DNA of 64,000 bases from Axinella damicornis. Taxonomy: Eukaryota; Porifera; Demospongiae; Axinellida; Axinellidae. The notes below the pieces were generated by a model. It worked only from the letters and a program-made list of their open reading frames with translations. It did not search any database and was not told the DNA's origin. Shown here piece by piece: positions 33,801 through 46,440 of the stretch. Location: the NCBI GenBank assembly GCA_963931865.1, contig OZ007516.1, positions 309,358 to 373,357 of the forward strand. Direction: 5' to 3'. Position numbers and translations under genes: made by a program. Positions within the stretch are counted from its first letter, which is position 1; every line of letters starts with the position of its first letter.

Positions 33801-36800
33801 TGCCCTGGCCCTAGTGGAGCATGCTAGCCCAGCTAGCAGCCCTGGCCCTCTCCACTAGTGGAGCATGCTAGCCCAGCTAGCTGCCCTGACCCTAGTGGAG
33901 CATGCTAGCACAACTAGCTTCCCTGGCCCTCTCCACTAGTGGAGCATGCTAGCTGCCCTGGACCTATTGGAGCATGCTAGCCCAGCTAGCTGCCCTAGCC
34001 CTCTCCACTAGTGGAGCATGCTAGCCCAACTAGCTGCCCTGGCCCTCTCCACTAGTGGAGCATGCTAGCCCAGCTAGCTGCCCTAGCCCTCTCCACTAGT
34101 GGAGCATGCTAGCCCAACTAGCTGCCCTGGCCCTCTCCACAAGTGGAGCATGCTAGCCCAGCTAGCTGCCCTGGCCCTCTCCACTAGTGGAGTATGCTAG
34201 CCAAGCTAGCTGCCATGGCCCTAGTGGAGCATGCTAGCACAACTAGCTTCCCTGGCCCTCTCCACTAGTGGAGCATGCTAGCTGCCCTGGACCTATTGGA
34301 GCATGCTAGCCCAGCTAGCTGCCCTGGCCCTCTCCACTAGTGGAGCCTGCTAGCCCAGCTAACTACCCTGGACCTCTCCACTAGTGGAGCATGCTAGCCC
34401 AGCTAGCTGCCCTGGCCCTAGTGGAGCATTCTAGCCCAGCTAGCTGCCCTGGCCCTCTCCACTAGTGGAGCCTGCTAGCCCAGCTAACTGCCCAGGCCCT
34501 AGTGGAGCATGCTAGCCCAGCTAGCTGCCTTGGCCCTCTCCACTAGTGGAGCATGCTCGCCCAGCTAGCTGCCCTGTCCCTCTCCACTAGTGGAGCCTGC
34601 TAGCCCAGCTAGCTGCCCTGGCCCTAGTGGAGCATGCTAGCCCAGCTAGCTGCCCTGGACCTCTCCACTAGTGGAGCATGCTAGCCCAGCTAACTGCCCT
34701 GGCCCTAGTGGAGCATGCTAGCCCAGCTAGCAGCCCTGGCCCTCTCCACTAGTGGAGCATGCTAGCCCAGCTAGCTGCCCTGACCCTAGTGGAGCATGCT
34801 AGCCAAGCTAGCTGCCCTAGCCCAAGTGGAGCATGCTAGCCCAGCTAGCTGCTTTGGCCCTCTCCACTAGTGGAGCATGCTAGCCCAGCTAGCTGCCATG
34901 GCCCTCTCCACTAGTGGAGCCTGCTAGCCCAGCTAACTGCCCTGGCCCTAGTGGAGCATGCTAGCCCAGCTAGCAGCCCTGGCCCTCTCCACTAGTGGAG
35001 CATGCTAGCCCAGCTAGCTGCCCTGACCCTAGTGGAGCATGCTAGCCCAGCTAGCTACCCTGGCCCTAGTGGAGCATGCTAGCCCAACTAGCTGCCCTGG
35101 CCCTAGTGGAGCACTGGCCTTAGTGGAGCATGCTAGCCCAGCTAGCTGCCCTGGCCCTCTCCACTAGTGGAGCCTGCTAGCCCAGCTAACTGCCCTGGAC
35201 CTCTCCACCAGTGGAGCATGCTAGCCCAGCTAGCTGCCTTGGCCCTAGTGGAGCATTCTAGCCCAGCTAGCTGCCCTGGCCCTCTCCACTAGTGGAGCCT
35301 GCTAGCCCAGCTAACTGCCCTGGCACTAGTGGAGCATGCTAGCCCAGCTAGCTGCCCTGGCCCTAGTGGAGCATGCTAGACCAGCTAGCTGCCTTGGCCC
35401 TCTCCACTAGGGGAGCATGCTAGCCCAGCTAGCTGCCCTGGCCCTCTCCACTAGTGGAGCCTGCTAGCCCAGCTAGCTGCCCTGGCCCTAGTGGAGCATG
35501 CTAGCCCAGCTAGCTGCCCTGGACCTCTCCACTAGTGGAGCATGCTAGCCCAGCTAACTGCCCTGGCCCTAGTGGAGCATGGTAGCCCAGCTAGCAGCCC
35601 TGGCCCTCTCCACTAGTGGAGCATGCTAGCCCAGCTAGCTGCCCTGGCCCTCTCCACTAGTGGAGCATGCTAGCCCATCTAGCTGCCCTCGCCCTCTCCA
35701 CTAGTGGAGCATGCTAGCCCAGCTAGCTACCCTGCCCTCTCCACTAGTGGAGCATGCTAGCCCAGGTAGCTGCCCTGGCCCTACTGGAGCATGCTAGCAC
35801 AACTAGCTTCCCTAGCCCAGCTAGCTGCCCTGGACCTATTGGAGCATGCTAGCCCAGCTAGCTGCGCTGGCCCTCTCCACTAGTGGAGCATGCTAGCCCA
35901 GCTAGCTGCCCTGGCCCACTCCACTAGTGGGGCATGCTAGCCCAGCTAGCTGCCCTGGCCCTCTCCACTAGTGGAGCATGCTAGCCCAGCTAGCTGCCCT
36001 GGTCCTCTCCACTAGTGGAGCATGCTAGCCCAGCTAGCTGCCCTGGCCTTCTCCACTAGTGGAGCATGCTAGCCCAGCTAGCTGCCCTGGCCCTCTCCAC
36101 TAGTGGAGCATGCTAGCCCAGCTAGCTGCCCTAGCCCTCTCCACTAGTGGAGCATGCTAGCCCAACTAGCTGCCCTGGCCCTCTCCACTAGTGGAGCATG
36201 CTAGCCCAGCTAGCTGCCCTAGCCCTCTCCACTAGTGGAGCATGCTAGCCCAACTAGCTGCCCTGGCCCTCTCCACAAGTGGAGCATGCTAGCCCAGCTA
36301 GCTGCCCTGGCACTCTCCACTAGTGGAGCATGCTGGCCCAGCTAGCTGCCCTGGCCTTCTCCACTAGTGGAGCATGCTAGCCCAGCTAGCTGCCCTGGCC
36401 CTCTCCACTAGTGGAGTATGCTAGCCCAGCTAGCTGCCATGGCCCTAGTGGAGCATGCTAGCACAACTAGCTTCCCTGGCCCTCTCCACTAGTGGAGCAT
36501 GCTAGCTGCCCTGGACCTATTGGAGCATGCTAGCCCAGCTAGCTGCCCTGGCCCTCTCCACTAGTGGAGCCTGCTAGCCCAGCTAACTACCCTGGACCTC
36601 TCCACTAGTGGAGCATGCTAGCCCAGCTAGCTGCCCTGGCCCTAGTGGAGCATTCTAGCCCAGCTAGCTGCCCTGGCCCTCTCCACTAGTGGAGCCTGCT
36701 AGCCCAGCTAACTGCCCTGGCCCTAGTGGAGCATGCTAGCCCAGCTAGCTGCCTTGGCCCTCTCCACTAGTGGAGCATGCTAGCCCAGCTAGCTGCCCTG

Positions 36801-37108
36801 TCCCTCTCCACTAGTGGAGCCTGCTAGCCCAGCTAGCTGCCCTGGCCCTAGTGGAGCATGCTAGCCCAGCTAGCTGCCCTGGACCTCTCCACTAGTGGAG
36901 CATGCTAGCCCAGCTAACTGCCCTGGCCCTAGTGGAGCATGCTAGCCCAGCTAGCAGCCCTGGCCCTCTCCACTAGTGGAGCATGCTAGCCCAGCTAGCT
37001 GCCCTGACCCTAGTGGAGCATGCTAGCACAACTAGCTTCCCTGGCCCTCTCCACTAGTGGAGCATGCTAGCTGCCCTGGACCTATTGGAGCATGCTAGCC
37101 CAGCTAGC
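30873..37108 (+). repeat. Two tandem copies of a 3118-bp higher-order unit
   Basis: Copies are 30873-33990 and 33991-37108. Landmarks at exactly 3118-bp offset: GGAGTATGCTAGCCAAGC (31071/34189), GAGCACTGGCC (31991/35109), CCAGGTAGC block (32647/35765), GCTGCGCTGG (32744/35862) and CATGCTAGCACAACTAG (33901/37019). All compared stretches were identical or nearly so, implying a recent duplication. A partial third unit follows with shorter spacing (GAGCACTGGCC at 37898). Confidence 0.88.
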
Positions 37109-40100
37109 TGCCCTGGCCCTCTCCACTAGTGGAGCCTGCTAGCCCAGCTAACTACCCTGGACCTCTCCACTAGTGGAGCATGCTAGCCCAGCTAGCTGCC
37201 CTGGCCCTAGTGGAGCATTCTAGCCCAGCTAGCTGCCCTGGCCCTCTCCACTAGTGGAGCCTGCTAGCCCAGCTAACTGCCCTGGCCCTAGTGGAGCATG
37301 CTAGCCCAGCTAGCTGCCTTGGCCCTCTCCACTAGTGGAGCATGCTAGCCCAGCTAGCTGCCCTGTCCCTCTCCACTAGTGGAGCCTGCTAGCCCAGCTA
37401 GCTGCCCTGGCCCTAGTGGAGCATGCTAGCCCAGCTAGCTGCCCTGGACCTCTCCACTAGTGGAGCATGCTAGCCCAGCTAACTGCCCTGGCCCTAGTGG
37501 AGCATGCTAGCCCAGCTAGCAGCCCTGGCCCTCTCCACTAGTGGAGCATGCTAGCCCAGCTAGCTGCCCTGACCCTAGTGGAGCATGCTAGCCCAGCTAG
37601 CTGCCCTAGCCCAAGTGGAGCATGCTAGCCCAGCTAGCTGCTTTGGCCCTCTCCACTAGTGGAGCATGCTAGCCCAGCTAGCTGCCATGGCCCTCTCCAC
37701 TAGTGGAGCCTGCTAGCCCAGCTAACTGCCCTGGCCCTAGTGGAGCATGCTAGCCCAGCTAGCAGCCCTGGCCCTCTCCACTAGTGGAGCATGCTAGCCC
37801 AGCTAGCTGCCCTGACCCTAGTGGAGCATGCTAGCCCAGCTAGCAACCCTGGCCCTAGTGGAGCATGCTAGCCCAGCTAGCTGCCCTGGCCCTAGTGGAG
37901 CACTGGCCTTAGTGGAGCATGCTAGCCCAGCTAGCTGCCCTGGCCCTCTCCACTAGTGGAGCCTGCTAGCCCAGCTAACTGCCCTGGACCTCTCCACCAG
38001 TGGAGCATGCTAGCCCAGCTAGCTGCCTTGGCCCTAGTGGAGCATTCTAGCCCAGCTAGCTGCCCTGGCCCTCTCCACTAGTGGAGCCTGCTAGCCCAGC
38101 TAACTGCCCTGGCACTAGTGGAGCATGCTAGCCCAGCTAGCTGCCCTGGCCCTCTCCACTAGTGGAGCATGCTAGCCCAGCTAGCTGCCCTGGCCCTCTC
38201 CATTAGTGGAGCATGCTAGACCAGCTAGCTGCCCTGGACCTATTGGAGCATACTAGCCCAGCTAGCTGCCCTGACCCTCTCCACTTGTGGAGCATGCTAG
38301 ACCAGCTAGCTGCCCTGGCCCTCTCCACTAGTGGAGCATGCTAGCCCAGCTAGCTGCCCTGGCCCTCTCCACTAGTGGAGCATGCTAGCCCAGCTAGCTG
38401 CCCTGGACCTCTCCACTAGTGGAGCATGCTAGCCCAGCTAGCTGCCCTGGCCCTCTCCACTAGTGGAGCATGCTAGCCCAGCTAGCTGCCCTGGCCCTCT
38501 CCACTAGTGGAGCATGCTAGACCAGCTAGCTGCCCTGACCCTCTCCACTTGTGGAGCATGCTAGCCCTGCTAGCTGCCCTGGCCCTCTCCACTAGTGGAG
38601 CATGCTAGCCCAGCTAGCTGCCCTAGCCCTCTCCACTAGTGGAGCATGCTAGCTCAGCAAGCTGCACTGGCCCTCTGCACAAGTGGAGCATGCTAGCCCA
38701 GCTAGCTACCCTGGACCTCTCCACTAGTGGAGATTGCTAGCCCAGCTAGCTGCCCTGACCCTAGTGGAACATGCTAGCCCAGCTAGTTTCCCTGGCCCTA
38801 GTGGAGCATGCTAGCCCAGCTAGCTGCCCTGGACCTCTCCACTAGTGGAGCATGCTAGCACAGCTAGCTGCCCTGGCCCTCTCCACTAGTGGAGCATGCT
38901 AGCCCAGCTAGCTGCCCTGGCCCTCTCCACTAGTGGAGCATGCTAGCCAAGCTAGCTGCCCTGGCCCTCTCCACTAGTGGAGCATGCTAGCCCAGCTAGC
39001 TGTCCTGGCCTTAGTGGAGCATGCTAGCCCAGCTAGCTGCCCTGGCCCTAGTGGAGCATGCTAGCCCAGCTAGCTGCCCTGGCCCTAGTGGAGCATCCTA
39101 GCCCAGCTAGTCGCCCTGGCCCTAGTGGAGCATGCTAGCCCAGCTAGCTGCCCTGGCCCTAGTGGAGCATGCTAGCCCAGCTAGCTGCACTGGCCCTAGT
39201 GGAGCATGCTAGCCCAGCTAGCTGCCTTGGCCCTCTCCACTAGTGGAGCATGCTAGCCCAGCTAGCTGCCTTGGCCCTCTCCACTAGTAGAGCCTACTAG
39301 CCCAGCTAGCTGCCCTGGCCCTCTCCACTAGTGGAGCCTGCTAGCCCAGCTAGCTGCCCTGGCCCTAGTGGAGCATGCTAGCCCAGCTAGCTGCCCTGGA
39401 CCTCTCCACTAGTTGAGCATGCTAGCCCAGCTAGCTGCCCTTGACCTCTCCACTAGTTTAGCATGCTAGCCCAGCTAGCTGCCCTGGCCCTAGTGGAGCA
39501 TGCTAGCCCAGCTAGCTGCCCTGGACCTCTCCACTAGTGGAGCATGCTAGCCCAGCTAGCTGCCCTGGCCCTAGTGGAGCAAGCTAGCCCAGCTAGCTGC
39601 CCTGGCCCTAGTGGAGCATGCTAGCACATCTAGCTGCCCTGGCCCTCTCCACTAGTGGAGCATGTTAGCCCATCTAGCTGCCCTGGCCCTCTCCACTAGT
39701 GGAGCATGCTAGCCCAGCTAGCTGCCCTGGCCCTCTCCACTAGTGGAGCATGCTTGCCCAGCTAGCTGCCCTGGACCTCTCCACTAGTGGAGCATGCTAG
39801 CCCAGCTATCTGCCCTGGCCCTCTCCACTAGTGGAGCATGCTAGCCCAGCTAGCTGCCATGGCCCTCTCCACTAGTGGAGCATGCTAGACCAGCTAGCTG
39901 CCCTGGACCTATTGGAGCATGCTAGCCCAGCTAGCTGCCCTGACCCTCTCCACTTGTGGAGCATGCTAGCCCAGCTAGCTGCCCTGGCCCTCTCCACTAG
40001 TGGAGCATGCTAGCCCAGCTAGCTGCCCTGGCCCTCTCCACTAGTGGAGCATGCTAGCCAGGCTAGCTGCCCTGGACCTCTCCACTAGTGGAGCATGCTA

Positions 40101-42289
40101 GCCCAGCTAGCTGCCCTGGCCCTCTCCACTAGTGGAGCATGCTAGCCCAGCTAGCTGCCCTGGCCCTCTCCACTAGTGGAGCAAGCTAGACCAGCTAGCT
40201 GCCCTGGACCTATTGGAGCATGCTAGCCCAGCTAGCTGCCCTGACCGTCTCCACTTGTGGAGCATGCTAGCCCAGCTAGCTGCCCTGGCCCTCTCCACTA
40301 GTGGAGCATGCTAGCCCAGCTAGCTGCCCTGGCCCTCTCCACTAGTGGAGCATGCTAGCTCAGCAAGCTGCCATGGCCCTCTGCACAAGTGGAGCATGCT
40401 AGCCCAGCTAGCTACCCTGGCCCTCTCCACTAGTGGAGCATGCTAGCCCAGCTAGCTGCCCTAACCCTAGTGGAACATGCTAGCCCAGCTAGTTTCCCTG
40501 GCCCTAGTGGAGCATGCTAGCCCAGCTAGCTGCCCTGGACCTCTCCACTAGTGGAGCATGCTAGCCCAGCTAGCTGCCCTGGCCCTCTCCACTAGTGGAG
40601 CCTGCTAGCCCAGCTAGCTGCCCTGGCCCTAGTGGAGCATGCTAGCCCTGATAGCTGCCCTGGACCTCTCCACTAGTGGAGCATGCTAGCCCAGCTAGCT
40701 GCAATGGCCCTAGTGGAGCATGCTAGCCCAGGTAGCTGCCCTGGCCCTCTCCACTAGTGGAGCATGCTAGCCCAGCTAGCTGCCCTGGCCCTCTCCACTA
40801 GTGGGGCATGCTACCCCAGCTAACTGCCCTGGCCCTAGTGGAGCATGCTAGCCCAGCTAGCTGCCCTGGCCCTCTCCACTAGTGGAGCATGCTATCCCAG
40901 CTAGCTGCCCTGCCCCTAGTGGAGCATGCTAGCCCAGCTAGCTGTCCTGGCCTTAGTGGAGCATGCTAGCCCAGCTAGCTGCCCTGGCCCTAGTGGAGCA
41001 TGCTAGCCCAGCTAGCTGCCCTGGCCCTAGTGGAGCATGCTTGCCCAGCTAGCTGCCCTGGCCCTAGTGGAGCATGCTAGCCCAGCTAGCTGCCCTGGCC
41101 CTAGTGGAGCATGCTAGCCCAGCTAGCTGCCCTGGCCCTAGTGGAGCATGCTAGCCCAGCTAGCTGCCCTCTCCACTAGTTGAGCATGCTAGCCCAGCTA
41201 GCTGCCTTGGCCCTCTCCACTAGTGGAGCCTACTAGCCCAGCTAGCTGCCCTGGCCCTCTCCACTAGTGGAGCCTGCTAGCCCAGCTAGCTGCCCTGGCC
41301 CTAGTGGAGCATGCTAGCCCAGCTAGCTGCCCTGGACCTCTCCACTAGTGGAGCATGCTAGCCCAGCTAGCTGCCCTTGACCTCTCCACTAGTTTAGCAT
41401 GCTAGCCCAGCTAGCTGCCCTGGCCCTCTCCACTAGTGGAGCATGCTAGCCCAGCTAGCTGCCCTGGCCCTCTCCACTAGTGGAGCATGCTAGCCCAGCT
41501 AGCTGACCTGGCCCTCTCCACTAGTGGAGCATGCTAGCCCAGCTAGCTGCCTTGGCCCTCTCCACTAGTGGAGCATGCTAGCCCAGCTAGCTGCCTTGGC
41601 CCTCTCCACTAGTGGGGCATGCTAGCCCAGCTAACTGCCCTGGCCCTCTCCACTAGTGGAGCATGCTAGCCCAGCTAGCTGCCCTTGCCCTCTCCACTAG
41701 TGGAGCATGCTAGCCCAGCTAGCTGCCCTGGCCCTCTCCACTAGTTGAGCATGCTAGCCCATCTAGCTGCCCTGGCCCTCTCCACTAGTGGAGCATGCTA
41801 GCCCAGCTAGCTGCCCTGGCCCTCTCCACTAGTGGAGCATGCTAGCCCAGCTAGCTGCCCTGGCCCTCTCCACTAGTGGAGCATGCTAGCCAAGCTAGCT
41901 GCCCTGGCCCTCTCCACTAGTGGAGCATGCTAGCCCAGCTAGCTGCCCTGGCCCTCTCCACTAGTGGAGCATGCTAGCCCAGCTAGCTGCCCTGGCCCTC
42001 TCCACTAGTTGAGCCTGCTAACCCAGCTAGCTGCCCTGGCCCTAGTGGAGCATGCTAGCCCAGCTAGCTGCCCTGGACCTCTCCACTAGTGGAGCATGCT
42101 AGCCCAGCTAGCTGCCCTGGCCCTAGTGGAGCATGCTAGCCCAGCTAGCTGCCCTGGCCCTCTCCACTAGTGGAGCATGCTAGCCCAGCTAGCTGCCCTG
42201 GCCCTCTCCACTAGTGAGGCATGCTACCCCAGCTAACTGCCCTGGCCCTAGTGGAGCATGCTAGCCCAGCTAGCTGCCCTGGCCCTCTC

Positions 42290-45200
42290 CACTAGTGGAG
42301 CATGCTAGCCCAGCTAGCTGCCCTGCCCCTAGTGGAGCATGCTAGCCCAGCTAGCTGCCCTGGCCTTAGTGGAGCATGCAAGCCCAGCTAGCTGCCCTGG
42401 CCATAGTGGAGCATGCTAGCCCAGCTAGCTGCCCTGGCCCTAGTGGAGCATGCTAGCCCAGCTAGCTGCCCTGGCCCTAGTGGAGCATGCTAGCCCAGCT
42501 AGCTGCCCTGGCCCTAGTGGAGCATGCTAGCCCAGCTAGCTGCCCTGGCCCTAGTGGAGCATGCTAGCCCAGCTAGCTGCCCTGGCCCTAGTGAAGCATG
42601 CTAGCCCAGCTAGCTGCCCTGGCCCTCTCCACTAGTGGAGCCTGCTAGCCCAGCTAACTGCCCTGGCCCTAGTGGAGCATGCTAGCCCAGCTAGCTGCCC
42701 TGGCCCTCTCCACTAAGGGAGCATGCTAGACTAGCTAGCTGCCCAGGCCCTCTCCACTAGTGGAGCATGCTAGCCCAGCTAGCTGCCCTGGCCCTAGTGG
42801 AGCATGCTAGCACAACTACCTTCCCTGGCCCTCTCCACTAGTGGAGCATGCTAGCCCAGCTAGCTGCCCTGGCCCTCTCCACTAGTGGAGCGTGCTAGCC
42901 CAGCTAGCTGCCCTTGCTTTAGTGGAGCATGCTAGCCCAGCTAGCTGCCCTGGCCCTCTCCACTAGTGGAGTATGCTAACCCAGATAGCTGCCCTGGCCC
43001 TAGTGGAGCATGCTAGCCCAGCTAGCTGCCCTGGCCCTCTCCACTAGTGGAGCATGCTAGCCCAGCTAGCTGCCCTGGCCCTCTCCACTAGTGGAGCATG
43101 CTAGCCCAGCTACCTGCCCTGGCCCTCTCCACTAGTGGAGCATGCTAGCCCAGCTAGCTGCTCTGGCCCTCTCCACTAGTGGAGCATGCTAGCCCAGCTA
43201 GCTGCCCTGGCCCTCTCCACTAGTGGAACATGCTAGCCCAGCTAGCTGACCTTGCCCTCTCCACTAGTGGAGCATGCTAGCCCAGATAGCTGCCCTGGCC
43301 CTCTCCACTAGTGGAGCATGCTAGCCCAGCTAGCTGCCCTGGCCCTCTCCACTAGTGGAGCATGCTAGGCCAGGTAGCTGCCCTGGCCCTCTCCACTAGT
43401 GGAGCATGCTAGCCCAGCTAGCTGCCCTGGCCCTAGTGAAGCATGCTAGCCCAGCTAGCTGCCCTGGCCCTCTCCACTAGTGGAGCCTGCTAGCCCAGCT
43501 AACTGCCCTGGCCCTAGTGGAGCATGCTAGCCCAGCTAGCTGCCCTGGCCCTCTCCACTAAGGGAGCATGCTAGACTAGCTAGCTGCCCTGGCCCTCTCC
43601 ACTAGTGGAGCATGCTAGCCCAGCTAGCTGCCCTGGCCCTAGTGGAGCATGCTAGCACAACTACCTTCCCTGGCCCTCTCCACTAGTGGAGCATGCTAGC
43701 CCAGCTAGCTGCCCTGGCCCTCTCCACTAGTGGAGCGTGCTAGCCCAGCTAGCTGCCCTTGCTTTAGTGGAGCATGCTAGCCCAGCTAGCTGCCCTGGCC
43801 CTCTCCACTAGTGGAGTATGCTAACCCAGATAGCTGCCCTGGCCCTAGTGGAGCATGCTAGCCCAGCTAGCTTCCCTGGCCCTCTCCACTAGTGGAGCAT
43901 GCTAGCCCAGCTAGCTGCCCTGGCCCTCTCCACTAGTGGAGCATGCTAGCCCAGCTACCTGCCCTGGCCCTCTCCACTAGTGGAGCATGCTAGCCCAGCT
44001 AGCTGCTCTGGCCCTCTCCACTAGTGGAGCATGCTAGCCCAGCTAGCTGCCCTGGCCCTCTCCACTAGTGGAACATGCTAGCCCAGCTAGCTGACCTTGC
44101 CCTCTCCACTAGTGGAGCATGCTAGCCCAGATAGCTGCCCTGGCCCTCTCCACTAGTGGAGCATGCTAGCCCAGCTAGCTGCCCTGGCCCTCTCCACTAG
44201 TGGAGCATGATAGGCCAGGTAGCTGCCCTGGCTCTCTCCACTAGTGAAGCATGCTAGCCCAGCTAGCTGCCCTGGCCCTAGTGGAGCATGCTAGCACAAC
44301 TAGCTTACCTGGCCCTCTCCACTAGTGGAGCATGCTAGCCCAGCTAGCTGCCCTGGCCCTCTCCACTAGTGGAGCATGCTAGCCCAGCTAGCTGCCCTGC
44401 CCCTAGTGGAGCATGCTAGCCCAGCTAGCTGCCCTGGCCTTAGTGGAGCATGCAAGCCCAGCTAGCTGCCCTGGCCATAGTGGAGCATGCTAGCCCAGCT
44501 AGCTGCCCTGGCCCTAGTGGAGCATGCTAGCCCAGCTAGCTGCCCTGGCCCTAGTGGAGCATGCTAGCCCAGCTAGCTGCCCTGGCCCTAGTGGAGCATG
44601 CTAGCCCAGCTAGCTGCCCTGGCCCTAGTGGAGCATGCTAGCCCAGCTAGCTGCCCTGGCCCTAGTGAAGCATGCTAGCCCAGCTAGCTGCCCTGGCCCT
44701 CTCCACTAGTGGAGCCTGCTAGCCCAGCTAACTGCCCTGGCCCTAGTGGAGCATGCTAGCCCAGCTAGCTGCCCTGGCCCTCTCCACTAAGGGAGCATGC
44801 TAGACTAGCTAGCTGCCCAGGCCCTCTCCACTAGTGGAGCATGCTAGCCCAGCTAGCTGCCCTGGCCCTAGTGGAGCATGCTAGCACAACTACCTTCCCT
44901 GGCCCTCTCCACTAGTGGAGCATGCTAGCCCAGCTAGCTGCCCTGGCCCTCTCCACTAGTGGAGCGTGCTAGCCCAGCTAGCTGCCCTTGCTTTAGTGGA
45001 GCATGCTAGCCCAGCTAGCTGCCCTGGCCCTCTCCACTAGTGGAGTATGCTAACCCAGATAGCTGCCCTGGCCCTAGTGGAGCATGCTAGCCCAGCTAGC
45101 TGCCCTGGCCCTCTCCACTAGTGGAGCATGCTAGCCCAGCTAGCTGCCCTGGCCCTCTCCACTAGTGGAGCATGCTAGCCCAGCTACCTGCCCTGGCCCT

Positions 45201-46440
45201 CTCCACTAGTGGAGCATGCTAGCCCAGCTAGCTGCTCTGGCCCTCTCCACTAGTGGAGCATGCTAGCCCAGCTAGCTGCCCTGGCCCTCTCCACTAGTGG
45301 AACATGCTAGCCCAGCTAGCTGACCTTGCCCTCTCCACTAGTGGAGCATGCTAGCCCAGATAGCTGCCCTGGCCCTCTCCACTAGTGGAGCATGCTAGCC
45401 CAGCTAGCTGCCCTGGCCCTCTCCACTAGTGGAGCATGCTAGGCCAGGTAGCTGCCCTGGCCCTCTCCACTAGTGGAGCATGCTAGCCCAGCTAGCTGCC
45501 CTGGCCCTAGTGAAGCATGCTAGCCCAGCTAGCTGCCCTGGCCCTCTCCACTAGTGGAGCCTGCTAGCCCAGCTAACTGCCCTGGCCCTAGTGGAGCATG
45601 CTAGCCCAGCTAGCTGCCCTGGCCCTCTCCACTAAGGGAGCATGCTAGACTAGCTAGCTGCCCTGGCCCTCTCCACTAGTGGAGCATGCTAGCCCAGCTA
45701 GCTGCCCTGGCCCTAGTGGAGCATGCTAGCACAACTACCTTCCCTGGCCCTCTCCACTAGTGGAGCATGCTAGCCCAGCTAGCTGCCCTGGCCCTCTCCA
45801 CTAGTGGAGCGTGCTAGCCCAGCTAGCTGCCCTTGCTTTAGTGGAGCATGCTAGCCCAGCTAGCTGCCCTGGCCCTCTCCACTAGTGGAGTATGCTAACC
45901 CAGATAGCTGCCCTGGCCCTAGTGGAGCATGCTAGCCCAGCTAGCTGCCCTGGCCCTCTCCACTAGTGGAGCATGCTAGCCCAGCTAGCTGCCCTGGCCC
46001 TCTCCACTAGTGGAGCATGCTAGCCCAGCTACCTGCCCTGGCCCTCTCCACTAGTGGAGCATGCTAGCCCAGCTAGCTGCTCTGGCCCTCTCCACTAGTG
46101 GAGCATGCTAGCCCAGCTAGCTGCCCTGGCCCTCTCCACTAGTGGAACATGCTAGCCCAGCTAGCTGACCTTGCCCTCTCCACTAGTGGAGCATGCTAGC
46201 CCAGATAGCTGCCCTGGCCCTCTCCACTAGTGGAGCATGCTAGCCCAGCTAGCTGCCCTGGCCCTCTCCACTAGTGGAGCATGATAGGCCAGGTAGCTGC
46301 CCTGGCTCTCTCCACTAGTGAAGCATGCTAGCCCAGCTAGCTGCCCTGGCCCTAGTGGAGCATGCTAGCACAACTAGCTTACCTGGCCCTCTCCACTAGT
46401 GGAGCATGCTAGCCCAGCTAGCTGCCCTGGCCCTCTCCAC
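42290..46440 (+). repeat. Two tandem copies of a 2074-bp higher-order unit with an internal 845-bp duplication
   Basis: Landmarks at 2074-bp offset: CCCTGCCCCTAG (42321/44395), TGCAAGCCC (42377/44451), CACTAAGGGAGC (42711/44785 and 43556/45630) and ATGATAGGCC (44207/46281). Within each copy, CACTAAGGGAGC repeats at 845 bp. The order and variants agree between copies. Boundaries are good to about 40 bp. Confidence 0.85.
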
